DNA from: Tipula vernalis | Lineage: Eukaryota; Arthropoda; Insecta; Diptera; Tipulidae | Assembly (NCBI GenBank): GCA_958295665.1 | Contig: OY282559.1 | Span: 246,384,764 to 246,448,763, forward strand | DNA: 64,000 bases | Direction of reading: 5' to 3' | Shown: in pieces, positions 19,118 to 31,849 of the stretch | Position numbering within the stretch: the stretch's first letter is position 1 | Layout of the letters: every line of letters begins with the position of its first letter | Made by a program: the position numbers and the translations under genes | The notes under the pieces: model-generated | Told to the model about the DNA's origin: nothing | The model's database searches: none | Seen by the model: only the letters and a program-made list of their open reading frames with translations

Positions 19118-21747
19118 TGAGTTTAGTAGAATCAAAACCGATTCATTTCCATTTTTCATAATTTTGCGTAAAAGACAAAATACGTTTTACAAAATGGTTA
19201 GCTTATTTTTGGTTAAATTTAATTTTTTTAAAATAATAAATGATACATTTAATTCTTTTTTTAAAAAGAAATTCATAGAAAGTTGAGTTTAATTAGGAGA
19301 AAATCGGAATTAAAGTTTGGATATGTTACTTTTTGTTACAACTTTATGGAAATATATCCTTTTGATGCATCATAAATGGGAAATGTCACGTTTTGTTGTA
19401 ATTTGTAAGGGGTTTTCAGCCTTTATATTAAAATTCCAAAATCACAGTTTGTTTGTGTTACATAAAATAAAAAATCATGGATCAAATAAATCATACTTAA
19501 TACTAAAAATAAAACAATTCAATAAAATAAAATAAAACAAAAAATTAGATAATTCAATAAAATATCTAATAAAATTCCTATTATTAATAACACAGTCCGT
19601 TATCATATACTATCAGCTTAGACGCGTAAATTTAATTCTTCAAAGAAGGTATCACATATTTCGCCTTCAACTACATTAATATTATTGTCGGGTAAACTAG
19701 TAGCCAAAATGTTTTAAAAAAAAATTTAAGCTCATCACCAAAATGATTTTTTAGCAAATTATCCACATCTCTTAATTTCGCCTAGTTAATATCCCTACCA
19801 TTAGTAAGGAAATCCGGTAAAACCGTTGGAATTCTGCAGCGTTTTTTTTAAACGGAGCATCCTCTAGATAAATCCTATTTATAATTAACTTCCCCGCGAA
19901 CGAATATACCTCTAACAGATTTGGTTAGCATAGAGCGCTTAGACTTAATTAACTCAAAATGCCATTGGCCGGTTGGTTTGTAAAAGCTGAATGATTGACT
20001 TTTCAAGTCATTTATTGCGCAATCTTCGCCGCCCATTGAAATTATTGTGCCGTATTCTGAGTAAATTTCTTCATATTCTTGGGGTGAAATTATCGTATTT
20101 TTTGATTTGGTTCATTTTTTCAGTAATGCAAAAACTCTGTCGGGCGGTATGTATGAATGGCCCGGCACAGGAAAAATAATTTGAATTTGCTTAATATGAA
20201 TTGGTGCACAGTTGTTATCGCAAATCAACCGAATTGTTTTAATATTTTCGGAAAATCGTGTGTTAGTGAGCCGGTTAAAAACAGCAGAAGCTATCATTGC
20301 AGCCTTTGTTTCGTTGGTCTTCTGTCCACAGAGGTATAGGAACATATTTGCCCTCTTTAATGTTGATGAACCTTTAACAATTGCAAAGTTATATAAATTT
20401 ACATGGCGACTAAAATACGCTTCCTGGTCAGGAACTTTTGGCAAAGGCATGTTTTTCTGACAATCAAGCAGTCATTAAGTTAATTTTTTCGTCGGAATTT
20501 GCACGAGCTTTAATTTTTTCAATATACATCAAACACATGGAGCACTGGTCCATTGATGGCGTTTTGAAACTTATATTAGAATTGGTTCTTAAGATATTTT
20601 GAAAGAACCACTTTGTAACCCGTATATCGCCTGAAAGGTATTGCCGACAATAATGAACGTCATTGTACATTGAAATTTTTTATAAAGTTTTTTACAGCCT
20701 CTCTTTTATTTGCAAATATTACAGGTTTTCTGTTACCTCCACGATTTTCTGAAGGCACTATTCCAGAATTTAACAACCGCTTGCAAATTCCGTAAATTCG
20801 GTGTATTCCGACACGTAAAATATTCTTGAAAGATGGTAGACAGACCCGAATAAAAGTTCCTCTTCTGTTTTTGATGAAATAGGTTGTAACGTATTTTATG
20901 GGGGTGCCGTTGACTCTACGATCGTTCCGAACCGGTAATCCTGTTTCTATGTGACCCAAAATAAAAGCGTCTTGCAAAATTTTATTGCCACATAAATACA
21001 TTTTTTTATGGAGCTCGTAGCAATCTTTTCCGGTCAGTTTTTTGCAATGGTAAGGATTATCCTTTTTGTGGTGGCATGTGGGTATTTTCGGCAAAAATTT
21101 TGGTTTATATCTAACAAAACAATAAAATTAATGAACTACATCAATTGAATTGAGAAATGTATATTGTTCTTACTTGGCTAATTTATCCTTTGTAGATTTC
21201 CATTCAGATACTTTGCGCTGGTTTTTTTGCGGATATACAAAATTCTCTGTTACTTTAAATTTTTCTATTGAAGTTATTAATTATTGAAATTTTATACTAT
21301 CTTTATTATATTTGTCTTTCTGTTATTTTATTAATGAATATTATAAAACTATACACTCCGAACTATTCACAAAACATTTACCTTCAGAACTAATATTACC
21401 GCCAAAAAAAATGTCAAAACTTGGAAAATAACGGCTGTTTGGAAATGTATCTGTATGTTGCAGCCAATCTTTTCGTATGGACGTTAGTATAGGAAAAGTA
21501 ACATTTTGTCACCAGCTAGCATTTGTATGGGAAATGTTTCATTTTTATACAGCGAAGTATTGGAAAGATTCGATTATGAACGAACCGCTTATTTTTAGAT
21601 TCAATTTTGTGAAGGAAATATGTATGGCGATTAGAAACAGTTCGTAATAAGAAAATGACGTATTTTAGGGTAAAGAATATTCTACTGTAACTAGGTCAAT
21701 TTGAAAAAAAAAATGGAAATGAATAGGTTTTGATTCTACTAAACTCA
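19118..21747 (-). mobile_element. Nested TIR transposon with TATA target duplication
   Basis: The ends are inverted copies: 19118 on reads tgagtttagtagaatcaaaa, and the inverse of 21747 reads the same. Both continue with cc-g/t-attcatttccattttt, with one difference over about 38 bp. tata flanks both sides (19114-19117 and 21748-21751). The interrupted sequence is the right TIR of the outer element, and the intact left TIR shows the uninterrupted version (cttttatatacaaaac). The length is 2,630 bp. Four-base duplications are typical of Sola transposons, so Sola-like is a reasonable hypothesis. Confidence 0.85.
19710..21490 (-). pseudogene. Transposase gene of the nested element (at least three exons)
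   Basis: Same family as 7400-8695. Exon a (to 21382) reads RKDWLQHTDTFPNSRYFPSF. Exon b is 21264-21174 (EKFKVTENFVYPQKNQRKVS). Exon c starts at 21110 (YKPKFLPKIPTCHHKK). Introns 21265-21381 (117 bp) and 21111-21173 (63 bp) have GT..AG borders and join in phase. Later blocks: SENRGGNRKPVIFANKREAV, VHYCRQYLSGDIR, SFKTPSMDQCSMC, DCQKNMPLPKVPDQEAYFSR, PVPGHSYIPPDRVFALLKK, QWHFELIKSKRSML and KLRDVDNLLKNHFGD. Frameshifts near 20665 and 20455, plus later stops, inactivate it. The catalytic residues of this family are not known to me. Confidence 0.78.
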
Positions 21748-21974
21748 TATAAAAGAAAAATTCCTGTTTGTAAAACAAACAAAGCTTTTGAAAATAGACT
21801 TGAATTGAGTCCGAAAGCTCAAAAAAATATTATAATTACATAAAATTATTGGCTCTATAATTATCTAAATATGTTAATTTTTTTTTTGTTTCACAATCAG
21901 TTTGGAGTTACTTAGGTACATATACCAAAACTCTCTGCACCAAACATAACGGAGATAAACAGCTTTTCCTTTTT

Positions 21975-22568
21975 TACTTTCTTTTACTCTAGTAAAATAA
22001 AGTATAGTAATCATGAAAATTTTGAACCTTGAGATTTTTAGAGATTTATTTGTTTTGAGGTCCCCTGAGTCCGAAAAAGTGGGTTTCGAAATGGTGTCTG
22101 TCTGTCTGTCTGTCTGTCAGTCTGTCAGTCTGTCAGTCTGTCAGTCTGTCAGTCTGTCAGTCTGTCAGTCTGTCAGTCTGTCAGTCTGTCGGTCTGTCAG
22201 TCTGTCAGTCTGTCAGTCTGTCTGTATCCTCTCTACAGCCCAGCTGGTTTAACCAATCGAACTGGAACTTCAGATTTAAGCTTTTTTGATAAATTGGGAG
22301 GCCCCAGTGAATTTTACTCCAAATCGGCTAACCGGAAGTGGCCACTCCCTTGGTCCAGAAAATTTATTTTGCAAATATCTTAAAAAGTATAAGGTTTACA
22401 GAAAACTTCTTGATACAAAATGTTTCCAAAAATTAAAAACAAATAAAAATAAAATAAAAAAAAATTAAAAAATTTAAAAATTAAAAAAAAAATTAAGAAA
22501 ATAATAAAATTTCTCAAAATTCTCTGTTCGTAAAAGAAAGTCGTGTGTTGGCCACACCTCCATTTTTT
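21975..22568 (+). repeat. CTGT-family repeat, copy 2
   Basis: Same 5' palindrome region (with agtaaaataaagta), conserved blocks and 3' ttggccacacctcc end as copy 1. The internal CTGT tract is the longest in the window (about 22098-22228, 130 bp). The A-rich tract near 22440-22500 is also expanded. Confidence 0.92.
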
Positions 22569-22631
22569 TACTTAGATTACTTATTTTGAGTATATTTTGC
22601 GAAATGCGTAACACAAAGTAAATGCTTCGAG

Positions 22632-24295
22632 TAATGTCGAATTCTTTTCGTTTTTTCAAATCAATATAAATTTTGTGGTGCGAAAAGTACACGAAACAAA
22701 TTGATGTTTTTTTTGACGTTACTAACAACAACAAAAATAGAAACTTCAATTTTTATTTGTCAAAGTTGTGAATATACGGGTTTTTTGTGTCTTGATTTTA
22801 AATCATTTTAATTGTTGTTTAATTATTTTAATCGTTTAAATAAAGTTTTCAATATAAACAGTTTTTTCCGTCTCGATTTTTATTATTCTTTTGTTTGTTT
22901 GTTTGTTGTGTTTAATTATTTTAATTTTGACGATGAAGATGCCACCAATTCAGCAATTACCTCTTCCATAATTGTTCTATAAATTATATATTTATTTTAT
23001 TCAAATTTCAGAACAAAACACTGAATTCACTCGGACACAAAACACTATAAAAATCGATTCGAAATCGAGACGGCCAAAACTGTTTATATTGACTGAATAA
23101 CCCCGTGAATCGAGATTATGATCAAAATTTGAAACGACAGCGTTTTATCTTCGCCGTGAATAATTTCCTAATAATGCTTGAGATCCGGCTCTACGGATCA
23201 TAAATAATTGCGTCACTTAATCAATTGAGGTAATATACTTACAATTTACTATGAATGTTTGGTTCGTTTGTAAATTTTGTACTTCTCAAAAACACGCGGT
23301 GTGTTAACCTCAATTCCAACTAAGTAGCCAAATGGTTTTCGTGTCCGTGTTAATTTCCAAGTTTCAACAGATTTCGGTGGTTGGTTTAATCGTGTCCAGG
23401 TATAGTGTGCGTAGTAAAAATATCCGTGGCGGTATGCGGATGTCCAGGTATGCTCAGGTAAGTAAAAATCACGTTTCTTTGAATATTAAATTTTATTCGC
23501 TTTTCTTTTTTTTGTTTTTTGATGTTTTCAGGTTGACTACAATTTACACAAGTGAAGAGTTTTTCCTTTTTTTATTTACAAATTTGCTCAACTACTATCA
23601 GGACATCTGGTTTTAAACATTTTAAACATAATATTAGTACTACATTTGTTTGAGTTTATCGCAATAATCTAGTACCTACTTTTGGTGTCTATTTTCGATC
23701 TGTCAAAAATTTCACAGTATGTAAATAAACAATTTCTTGATCGGAAAAACTCTTAAAGGTAATATTATACAAATCGAATTATTAATAAATTTATACATAT
23801 TAGTAATTACTTAATTAAACAACTTTGAACATATTTCAGCTAAAAAACTTAACAATTGTGGATTTGATGTGCCCCGGTGGATCAGCTGTTCAGATAAGTG
23901 CAATTTGCTTTGCTGTTGATTTTAATGATTCTTTGTGTCTTCTCTTTTCTTTATTTTAGGCTTCGTCGCTGAACATTGACAACTTTATTTAATTCAATTA
24001 AAATAATTAAGCACAACAAATAAAAGGATAAAAAATCTAGACGGGAAAAACTGTTTATATTGAAAACTTTATTTAATACGATTAAAATAGTTTAAAATTA
24101 TTAAAAATCAAGATACAAAAACTCTAATTGACAACTAAAAATTTACGTTTCTAATTTGTTGTTGTAGTTGATTTATGAAAAAATATACATTTCGTAAAAT
24201 TGATGTACATCGAAGAAACATTGATGTTTTTTGACGAAAAGTACACGATTTTCGATGTACATCAATTTTTTTTGGCGAAAAGAATTTGACATAAG
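22632..24295. mobile_element. Foldback element with about 300-bp TIRs
   Basis: The left arm (about 22632-22935) and right arm (about 23960-24295) are inverted copies. Landmarks are gtcgaattcttttcg / gtcaaattcttttcg at the outer ends, aaaagtacacga, attgatgttttttttgacg, aacaacaacaaa and aaagttttcaatataaacag. The interior of about 1 kb holds a further inverted scrap of the arm (23055-23090). A weak two-exon frame (23332-23458 joined to 23532) has no recognised motif. It is probably non-autonomous. Confidence 0.8.
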
Positions 24296-25542
24296 TAAGA
24301 AGTTCTTACTAGAAATGTACTATAGGGAAACATTTCACTTATTTATTCGTATTCCAGCCATTATATTTTGAAAAGGTTTGATTTCAAATGTAGAGGTGGA
24401 AAGGAATCACCATCATCAAAAATATTGAACTAAATCGAAACTTAGTGCAACACAGCTCAAACACGAGAAATTCGTTTATCGTAGTATTTTCTTAAAGCTA
24501 AAGTGTTGTTACGTTACACACCACTTGCAGATTAGAACTTTCCTATCAATGTTGATTGACTGGACATCTTGACTTGCCCATCAAATTTGTAGAAAAAGGA
24601 GATGGTGTTGGCTGCGGCCTAAAATTAAATTTTAAATTTTTCGAACCCGTGCTTCTTAAACAAATGACAATCTTAAGGAATCTGTTTTATATTGAGTTTT
24701 TATTAACTTTGTTGTCAATCTAACAATAACATGTCCCACTTTTTAAACTTGGTGTTTGGTTTTAGACGTTTTTTCACGTTTCACTTATTCAGAAGTTTTA
24801 CCCCCATTTCTTTAGCGAAACTACCTGTTAAAATACTTCTTCATTGCTCTTTGGTTTTTGGTTTTGTGTTCTCAAAAACTACCTTTTTTGGTCTTTGTAC
24901 TTAAGTTTTTCGGATTTTATTCATAGTTATCTATTTCTAGTGTTTTTGAGGAGAGACTTTAGTTTTATCCTTCCACTGGTTACTATAAACGCAATGCTAC
25001 CTGGAAATCTTAATATGTTTTAACCAATTAACCATTTTTTCCAATTTGGCCGTATGTTCTTTGATTGGATATTATTTTGAGGGATTGACAAATGTGATCG
25101 ACAAAATTTAAATTTTCTGACTCTTCTTTATCATTTTTTTAAAGCTTCGTGTGCTAAATAGTTCTCCCAGTTCAGGCAGTCAAAAGCTTCTTAAAACCAA
25201 CAGAGGCAAGGAACATTTGATATCCGATACCTTACGTATATTTATATGTATAGTATATTGATTCTCATAAGTATCTATATACCCACCGTGCTCATATGGA
25301 ATTTCCTATTTTGCATTTCATTATTGGTCGTGGTTGTATAGTTCTGATCATTCCGGGGAAAATTCCTCTGCTTACAATATAAAGTTTTCCTCCTTTTATC
25401 TGTCTCTTGCTTGTTTGGTTTCTGTATTAGTTTTGTTGTACAGTTGTTTATGGTACCTTCTTACGTCTGTTCTCGGTCTCGGTAGTGTCAGAGCCTATTT
25501 CTTCAAATTCTCCCTACCCTAACGCTTTCTATGATCCATTTT
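24296..25542. other. AT-rich noncoding stretch
   Basis: No recognisable gene. Minus-strand fragments such as RPKKVVFENTKPKTKEQ near 24880 look mildly protein-like but are broken by stops and match nothing I recognise. Confidence 0.45.
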
Positions 25543-25978
25543 TACTTTCTTTTACTCTAGTAAAATAAGGTATAGTAATCATGAAAATTTTGGAACTTGA
25601 GATTTTTAGAGATTTATCTGTTTTGAGGTCCCCTAAATCCGAACAAGTGGGTTTCGAAATGGTGTCTGTCTGTCAGTCTGTCTGTCGATCTGTGTCTTCT
25701 CTACAGCCCAGATGGTTTAACCAATCGAACTGAAATTTCAGATTTAAGCTTTTTTGATAAATTGGGAGGTCCCAGTGAATTTTACTCCAAATCGGTCAAC
25801 CGGAATTCGCCACTCCCTTGGTGCAGAAAATTTATTTTGCAAATATCTTTAAAAGTATAAGGTTTACAAAAAACTACATAATACAAAATGTTTCCAAAAA
25901 TTTAAAAAAAAAAAAAAAATTCTCAAAATTCTCTGTTCATAAAAGAATGTCGTATGTTGGCCACACCTCCATTTTTTT
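25543..25978 (+). repeat. CTGT-family repeat, copy 3
   Basis: Complete from tactttcttttactctag to ttggccacacctcc. The CTGT tract is short here (about 25664-25694). Confidence 0.92.
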
Positions 25979-28900
25979 TTGTTTCCAAACATTAATAAAC
26001 ATTTTTCTTAAATCAAATTTTTCTCGTATTTGTCTGTCGTCAGTTTGCATAAAATCACCTTGATGTAAATGTGAACTACGTAGATACCAAATTTCGATAT
26101 ATAAAATAGCTCATGCTTTAGTTTTGAGAACTTGAGGTGTCACCTGTTCCTTGGCTGTATTCTTCAGAAAAGATTTAGATTTTTTTATGCATAAATATTA
26201 TAAAATTTTACTTCCTGCTAATAGTGTAACGAGGTCGGTAACCATACCACATTATTGTTGAATGCTTTAAAAATCATATAAAAGTTACTCGTTTGCCTTA
26301 ACGATAATTAATTAAAATTAATAGTTTTTTTGTCAAAATGTCATACTTTCACCTATTACGAAATTATATCCTGCTGTACATCACACTTATTTACTATAGC
26401 GGCTGTTATCTTGATTACACACAGAGTAAAGTAAATCTTTTGCTTAAGATTTAAAAACGAAAATTAAAAAATAAAAGTTAATATTTTTATATCGTTGTAC
26501 ATATAGTATGTATCTTCACAATGTATACAACATACTTGCATGTGGTATTAAGAAATAACAATATTTTTATTTTAATTAAAATAAGAATATTTACACATTA
26601 TTACAGTAATTATGGATTATTAACTTATATAGTTCATAGTCTCTTAAATTGGATGTAGTATATTTAATGATGTCTTTAAATAGTGAATGGTGTGCAGATT
26701 TTAAATAGAAATTCATAATGTAATCATTAGCTAATGCTGTGTAATTTCTATAATTAATAACGGAACAAATAGCAACAAAATCAATCTTCTAACAATTTTC
26801 ATTTTAATTTGCGTTGCGCAAAAGTTAAACGAGTCTTGTGGTGCAAAACCAATCGCCACTAAAAACCTAATAAATATACATACCACATACATACCTGTAG
26901 TAACATGTGAACAGCATTCAACATGTATAGAGAGAAAATCACGTAACTCAGTTACATTATAGAAATGCAAAACTATTTTTGTATTGGACTCGTAATTTAT
27001 GATCATCAAATAAATTCACATGCATTGATCTCATTTTTATGAGAAAACACAATTTTCAATTAAAAACTAAACGAAAAAAATAAAAAAATTAAAGTAAATG
27101 GGAGTTTCCTTCAAAACGTTGATGATGATGCAAAATGGTAATTTTTTTTTGTTTTTGTTTTGCTTGTCTCACCATACTCCCTATATGAATCGAATATATG
27201 CGTTTTTCTTGTTTTACAACCTTCCATACGATTATCATGTAATCAGATCAGTCCTCAACCAACATCCTTGAATTATTATAACTATTATCAATATTATTAT
27301 TATTATTATTTAAATATTTTATTTAAACCAAACCATATAAAGACGACATTATAAAAGGAAAATTAAAAAAAAAAAAAAAAACTTTTATTTATTAAGATCA
27401 AAGGCGTGCGCTTTGTTCGCTTTGGTTTTTTTATTTTATTAAGAGATGATGATGATCACCATTGATCGTCTTTAATACACTTTGATTTTTATTTACTTAT
27501 TGTTTTTCTCTTTCGTCTTAGCATTTTTATAATTCATTCTTATCTTTATGTTAGGAATTATTCCACTTTATCATATATTACTTTGGTTTCAATGTTTCAT
27601 GCGCGATGGTTTGGAATGGGGATACTCACAGCTTCTTAGAAATTGTATGATTTTATTTTTATTATTTCTTTCGTTTAAATTGAGTTTGTGGTAAAAGCAG
27701 AAAAGAAATCTTATCCATATTATATGTATATTGGAAAATGGTTTGAAATTTGTACGATTAAGTTGTATACATATTGACAAAATGTTTACAGTTAAACTAT
27801 TGTATTAGAAGTTCATTGGGTGAATGAATGTTATTCGTTTTTTACGTCTTGAAAGTTTTTTTTATGAAATATTATTATTATAATGTTATTTTTCAGTTTT
27901 GATTTTTGGGTGATTTGGTTTAGACTGACTTTAGCTGTGTCGTCGAATTTTCTCTTACACTCAGACGTATTTGCCGCTTACAAAATATTGCAAGGCGACT
28001 CAAAATTTGAAGTTCATTTTGTAAATTAGATAATAAGAGATCTAAACTGGAAATTAGAAAAATAAAAATGAGTGGGGTTTGATCAACAAGACAATCCGAA
28101 AACGAATCAACATCGCAAGCTGCCAAAGGAATGTTATGGGTAATCTTTTTATTTTCTGAGCCACGGTTGATTAAAAATGGTGATAATTTATATTTATACG
28201 TGGACAATCAGAAATCCTTATTGGGAACCATGAGCCGCATAATTATGTCCTCCCGAAACACGCTAATAATTATAATAATTAAACAAGAAAAGAATATCCA
28301 AAATTCTCAATAATTCAATGATGGAAAGTTCTCAAAATTTTTATCAAAATCTCAAAAAGAATCTTGATCATGCAACCTGCTAGCACTGAATACTGAAAAA
28401 ATATATTGTTTGTAGCAATCCTCGAAAATCTTTATAATTTATATATTTCTAAATACAACAATTTGTTGGTGGTTCGAATTTTTTGAAATTTTTCACATAC
28501 AGGTTATTTGAATTCTTCGAATTTATAGAAGATTTTTGAAATTTTTAGAATTATGTTTTGTCAATACCATCGAAAAGCTCTTACCTGTTAGTTATTATCG
28601 ATATTACTGGTTTGGCCGGAATTAATAAAATAAAATGCAAATTTCAAAATCCCCACATTTCCATAAGTCCGGGGCCATCGTACAAAAGACAATAAATTGT
28701 TTAAATTTTCAAATTCCAAAGTTTATAATTTTTAGGCATTTTTTCGTAAAAGATCTTAAAAAAAATCCTTTAAAAATATGTTAAACGCTTTTTCTATATT
28801 CCTATTTTTTTTCATATACATATGTATGTATGGTGAAAAATCAATCAAATCACAAACTTTTGGAAATCATGTTATGATTTAAAAAAAGCTAATTATCCGT

Positions 28901-30131
28901 AAATTATACAGTTGGTGTCATTTTAATGGCAATTGATTAGTGATTATACAAATCTTACCATGTTTTATTTCTTCCTTTCCAAAATTTCCTATGTTACTTT
29001 TGAATTTTCTCCAATGTGCATTTTTCATTGTTCCTCATTTAGTTCTATTGGACAGACCAAAAAATCAGCATATCATCTGGTTTCGTTTTCTTACAAAGTA
29101 CGCTTAAATATGTTGATACACCCTTTTTTATTAAAAATTATGCCATTTCTACAGCACGTATGAGGAGAAATCTCTCAAATCTGCGATAATCTAAATTAAT
29201 CTAAAATTAATTTACATTTCAATACAACATGTAAACGTTTAAACAAAATACTAAATTACATCAATATTTGTATAAAAAACTTGTCATCAAGAGGCACAAT
29301 TCACGAAACAGAAAGGTGAAAATATATCAAAGTCTATCACAACATTGTATTCCAGAATTAACATTCTTATTTTAAAAACACAAACTGCACAAATGCAGTG
29401 TTGTGCCGCTTATTCTTCATGAAGTAATTAATTAATTGTCTACTCGTGTAGACAATGTATGTAGACAATCCAAAAAATAACGTCGACAATGCAGACAATA
29501 TTGACAATGTAGAGAATGCGTTGACAATTCCCAGTATCAAAATGAGTGAAAGTTCTGATTTTTTTTTTTTTTTTTTTTTTTTTGTTATTTTTTTTTTCAA
29601 AAATGAGAATACATTTTTTATAATAAGAAAATATTACAGGTTTCCTTTAAAATTATCGACACAGTCGCACAAATTTTCTGCTTTATGCTTTATTCCAAAT
29701 ATGTTGGAAATTAGATTTATTTGTGTTAATATTGACTGGGTTATTGATGTTATAACCTTCGATCGTTTTTCAAGTAACATCCGTACCAGCTAGCAAACTG
29801 GCTGCTTGATTTGTGACCTAGATGTTTGAGCAGAAAATGGTGGGTTGTACATACATACATTTTTTTATATGGTAAATTTTTTTTATCAATCAATGTTATT
29901 ATGCAATGTATAGGTTTCGGGATTTCTGCGTTCATCACCAATAGATCATGTATTCAATATTATTATAAACAAACATATACATATTTATTTTTCTATAATT
30001 TTTCTTCTTAATATTATTTTTAATTTTATATACATTTTTTTTCGTACGTTTATTAAGGTACCTAATTACATTATAAGAAATTCATTATTCACCAATTTAC
30101 TTTTCCAATTTTTTTTAACCGTTCAATCACA
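25979..30131. other. Long AT-rich noncoding region with simple repeats
   Basis: No gene recognised on either strand. It contains a TTATTA/ATT run (27290-27312), a degenerate gacaat array (29430-29535) and a T23-type run (about 29559-29582). The last few hundred bases before 30132 should hold the 5' LTR and leader of the downstream Ty3/gypsy element, but I could not identify an LTR there. Confidence 0.5.
29430..29535. repeat. Degenerate gacaat hexamer array
   Basis: Repeated gtagacaat, gtcgacaat, gcagacaat, attgacaat and gttgacaat units. In frame they would read VDN/ADN/IDN repeats, but no gene context supports coding. Confidence 0.7.
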
Positions 30132-31043
30132 ATGGACCCAACCTGTTTAAGTATCGACGAATTAGAAATAGAATGCGTAATACGCCAAATTTTTGGCTCA
30201 TTGCTAGAACAACTAAGAATACTCAGAGAGTACTTACAAGATGAATCGGCAGGTTCAAGATTGCCACCTGAAAAACCTCACAACGCTGCTCGCAAAGCTC
30301 CTCAAAAGGAACTCGAAATATGTTCCAACAAATTAAAAGAGCTGAAGCCCCAAGTGAGCGAAATTAGCGAAATTGAGATGGAGCAACGTCAAGAAATGTT
30401 GAAAAGTCTCCTCTCAAGGATATTACATATTACCGGACGATTACAGCATCTTGTTCATAATTCTTCTAGTTGTCGAGACAAATCGGCTTCCATGTTATCC
30501 GCATGTGATAAAGTGTTAGAAGCCGTTAACTCGTTGTTGGATGCCAAATTATCGGTCGACGACTTTGAAAAATCGGTTTCCGAGGCATTAGGTGATTCTG
30601 TTAATTCAGAAGAAAAAGATGAAACAAGTTCCGAGAAATCCGAATCTGACTCGATAGACCAAATCACTAAACCCGTTCAACCAAGTACGTCATCGGTATT
30701 ACAGTCACAATCGCTTCCGGTCGCATCGACCAGTAAGTCCAACCTGTTATCGGATGTTATTCAAAGACATTCGAAGTCGGTGACCCCTATGAATTCAGTT
30801 AATATCGATTCTCGTAATTCTAAAGACGGTGAAATATCTGCGACTACTTCACACCAGGTGATAAATTGTATTTCGACGGAAGAACTGGCTTATTTCATGG
30901 AACTGGCTCGGAAAATTGCAGTAGGTAACAATAAACCACCTATAGATAATCCAAATCCATTAAATCCAATAATCCGTAGTACGCCAGAGGTTAATTTGCC
31001 ACCTAACGAAAATTTTCAGCAAGGTGTTATGGTGATTGTGTAA
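30132..31043 (+). CDS. Gag N-terminal region (helical), 303 codons
   Basis: An open frame from ATG at 30132. The first 120 residues are predicted helical and begin MDPTCLSIDELEIECVIRQI, resembling the LS.DEL..E..IR helix at the start of gag in CsRn1-like elements. The remainder is Ser-rich and low-complexity. It ends TGTAATG at 31039-31045, where the TAA of this frame shares its last base A with the ATG of the next. This could be termination-reinitiation or a frameshift that broke one long gag. Related gags are usually a single chain, which favours a lesion. Confidence 0.75.
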   Translation: MDPTCLSIDELEIECVIRQIFGSLLEQLRILREYLQDESAGSRLPPEKPHNAARKAPQKELEICSNKLKELKPQVSEISEIEMEQRQEMLKSLLSRILHITGRLQHLVHNSSSCRDKSASMLSACDKVLEAVNSLLDAKLSVDDFEKSVSEALGDSVNSEEKDETSSEKSESDSIDQITKPVQPSTSSVLQSQSLPVASTSKSNLLSDVIQRHSKSVTPMNSVNIDSRNSKDGEISATTSHQVINCISTEELAYFMELARKIAVGNNKPPIDNPNPLNPIIRSTPEVNLPPNENFQQGVMVIV

Positions 31044-31840
31044 TGCCAATTCAGAGATCTGTCAATCAAACACAGGAATCACCAAATTATCTTAGTAATT
31101 TACATTCGGCCTTACTACCTATCCATAAATGGAACGTACTATTCGATGGATCACCCAACGGCCCACCCATCGATCGATTTTTATATCGTGTTGAACATTT
31201 AGCTCGGTCTAATAAAATTCCATTGGAGAAGTTAGTAAACGATTTACACATTTTATTGCGAAAAACCGCCCTGGAATGGTACTGGTCCTATCTGGAACGC
31301 CATGGTTTCGTTCAGTGGGGAAATTTGACGACAGACATGCGTAACAGATTTCAAGACCGAAGAACAGATTTTGGAATTCGACAGACCATTGTGGCTAGAA
31401 AACAAAAGCCGAGAGAAAGTTTTATGGATTTTTATTCCGAAATTTTAGACGCAACTTTGTCTCTTAACCAACCGTTGCCAGAATCAGAGATTTTTTTTAT
31501 TTTACGTCAAAATATGAGTCCTGAATTGCAGTTAAAGTTGGCCGATCGGAAAATACTATCCGTTCCTGACCTCGTTAATCAATGTATCGACATCGAAGAC
31601 ACCTGGAAGCGAGTGTATTATTACCATGAAACGCATCGTAAGCTTGTCTATGAAATTTCAGATGTTTCCAATCTACCGGAGTATTCTAACCATTTTAACA
31701 CACCGCAAAACTATCAACCTGTATATCACAGGTGGGAAACATCGCAGGCGTCTCCTATGGTTAATGCCGTATCAAATAGTCGAGTTGGAAGCCAATTAAA
31801 TGCACCTATATACCGAAAATCACCTCCAAACATAACCTAA
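31043..31840 (+). CDS. Gag capsid domain (retrotransposon gag type), 265 codons
   Basis: Contains the capsid core WNVLFDGSPNGPPIDRFLYR, TALEWYWSYLERHG, WGNLTTDMRNRFQD and SFMDFYSEILDATLSL, as in retrotransposon gag domains that assemble the particle. It ends at PPNIT followed by TAA, within a 10-bp tandem duplication (cataacctaa twice, 31833-31852). The knuckle region continues in a different frame after it, so the duplication probably caused a frameshift. Confidence 0.85.
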   Translation: MPIQRSVNQTQESPNYLSNLHSALLPIHKWNVLFDGSPNGPPIDRFLYRVEHLARSNKIPLEKLVNDLHILLRKTALEWYWSYLERHGFVQWGNLTTDMRNRFQDRRTDFGIRQTIVARKQKPRESFMDFYSEILDATLSLNQPLPESEIFFILRQNMSPELQLKLADRKILSVPDLVNQCIDIEDTWKRVYYYHETHRKLVYEISDVSNLPEYSNHFNTPQNYQPVYHRWETSQASPMVNAVSNSRVGSQLNAPIYRKSPPNIT

Positions 31841-31849
31841 CATAACCTA

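Larger units (their letters stand above)
13958..21823 (-). mobile_element. Large TIR transposon (outer element) containing a nested second transposon
   Basis: The left end (from 13958, ttgagcttttggactcggtt) recurs inverted at the right (rc of 21748-21823, ttgagctttcggactcaatt). Similarity continues through acaaacaggaa and cttttata. The inner part of the left end (about 14085-14150, with aaaacttgtagtaaaatttt) recurs inverted at about 19000-19085. The right TIR is therefore split by the insertion at 19118-21747. Genes inside read on the minus strand. Without the insertion the element is about 5.2 kb, and that figure still includes the CTGT repeat at 17867-18399. The superfamily is unresolved. 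Confidence 0.72.

Noticed and set aside
29455..29793. 112-codon plus-strand frame starting MYVDNPKNNVDN
   Set aside because: Composed of the gacaat simple array and a T-run encoding poly-Phe. No domain or splice context.
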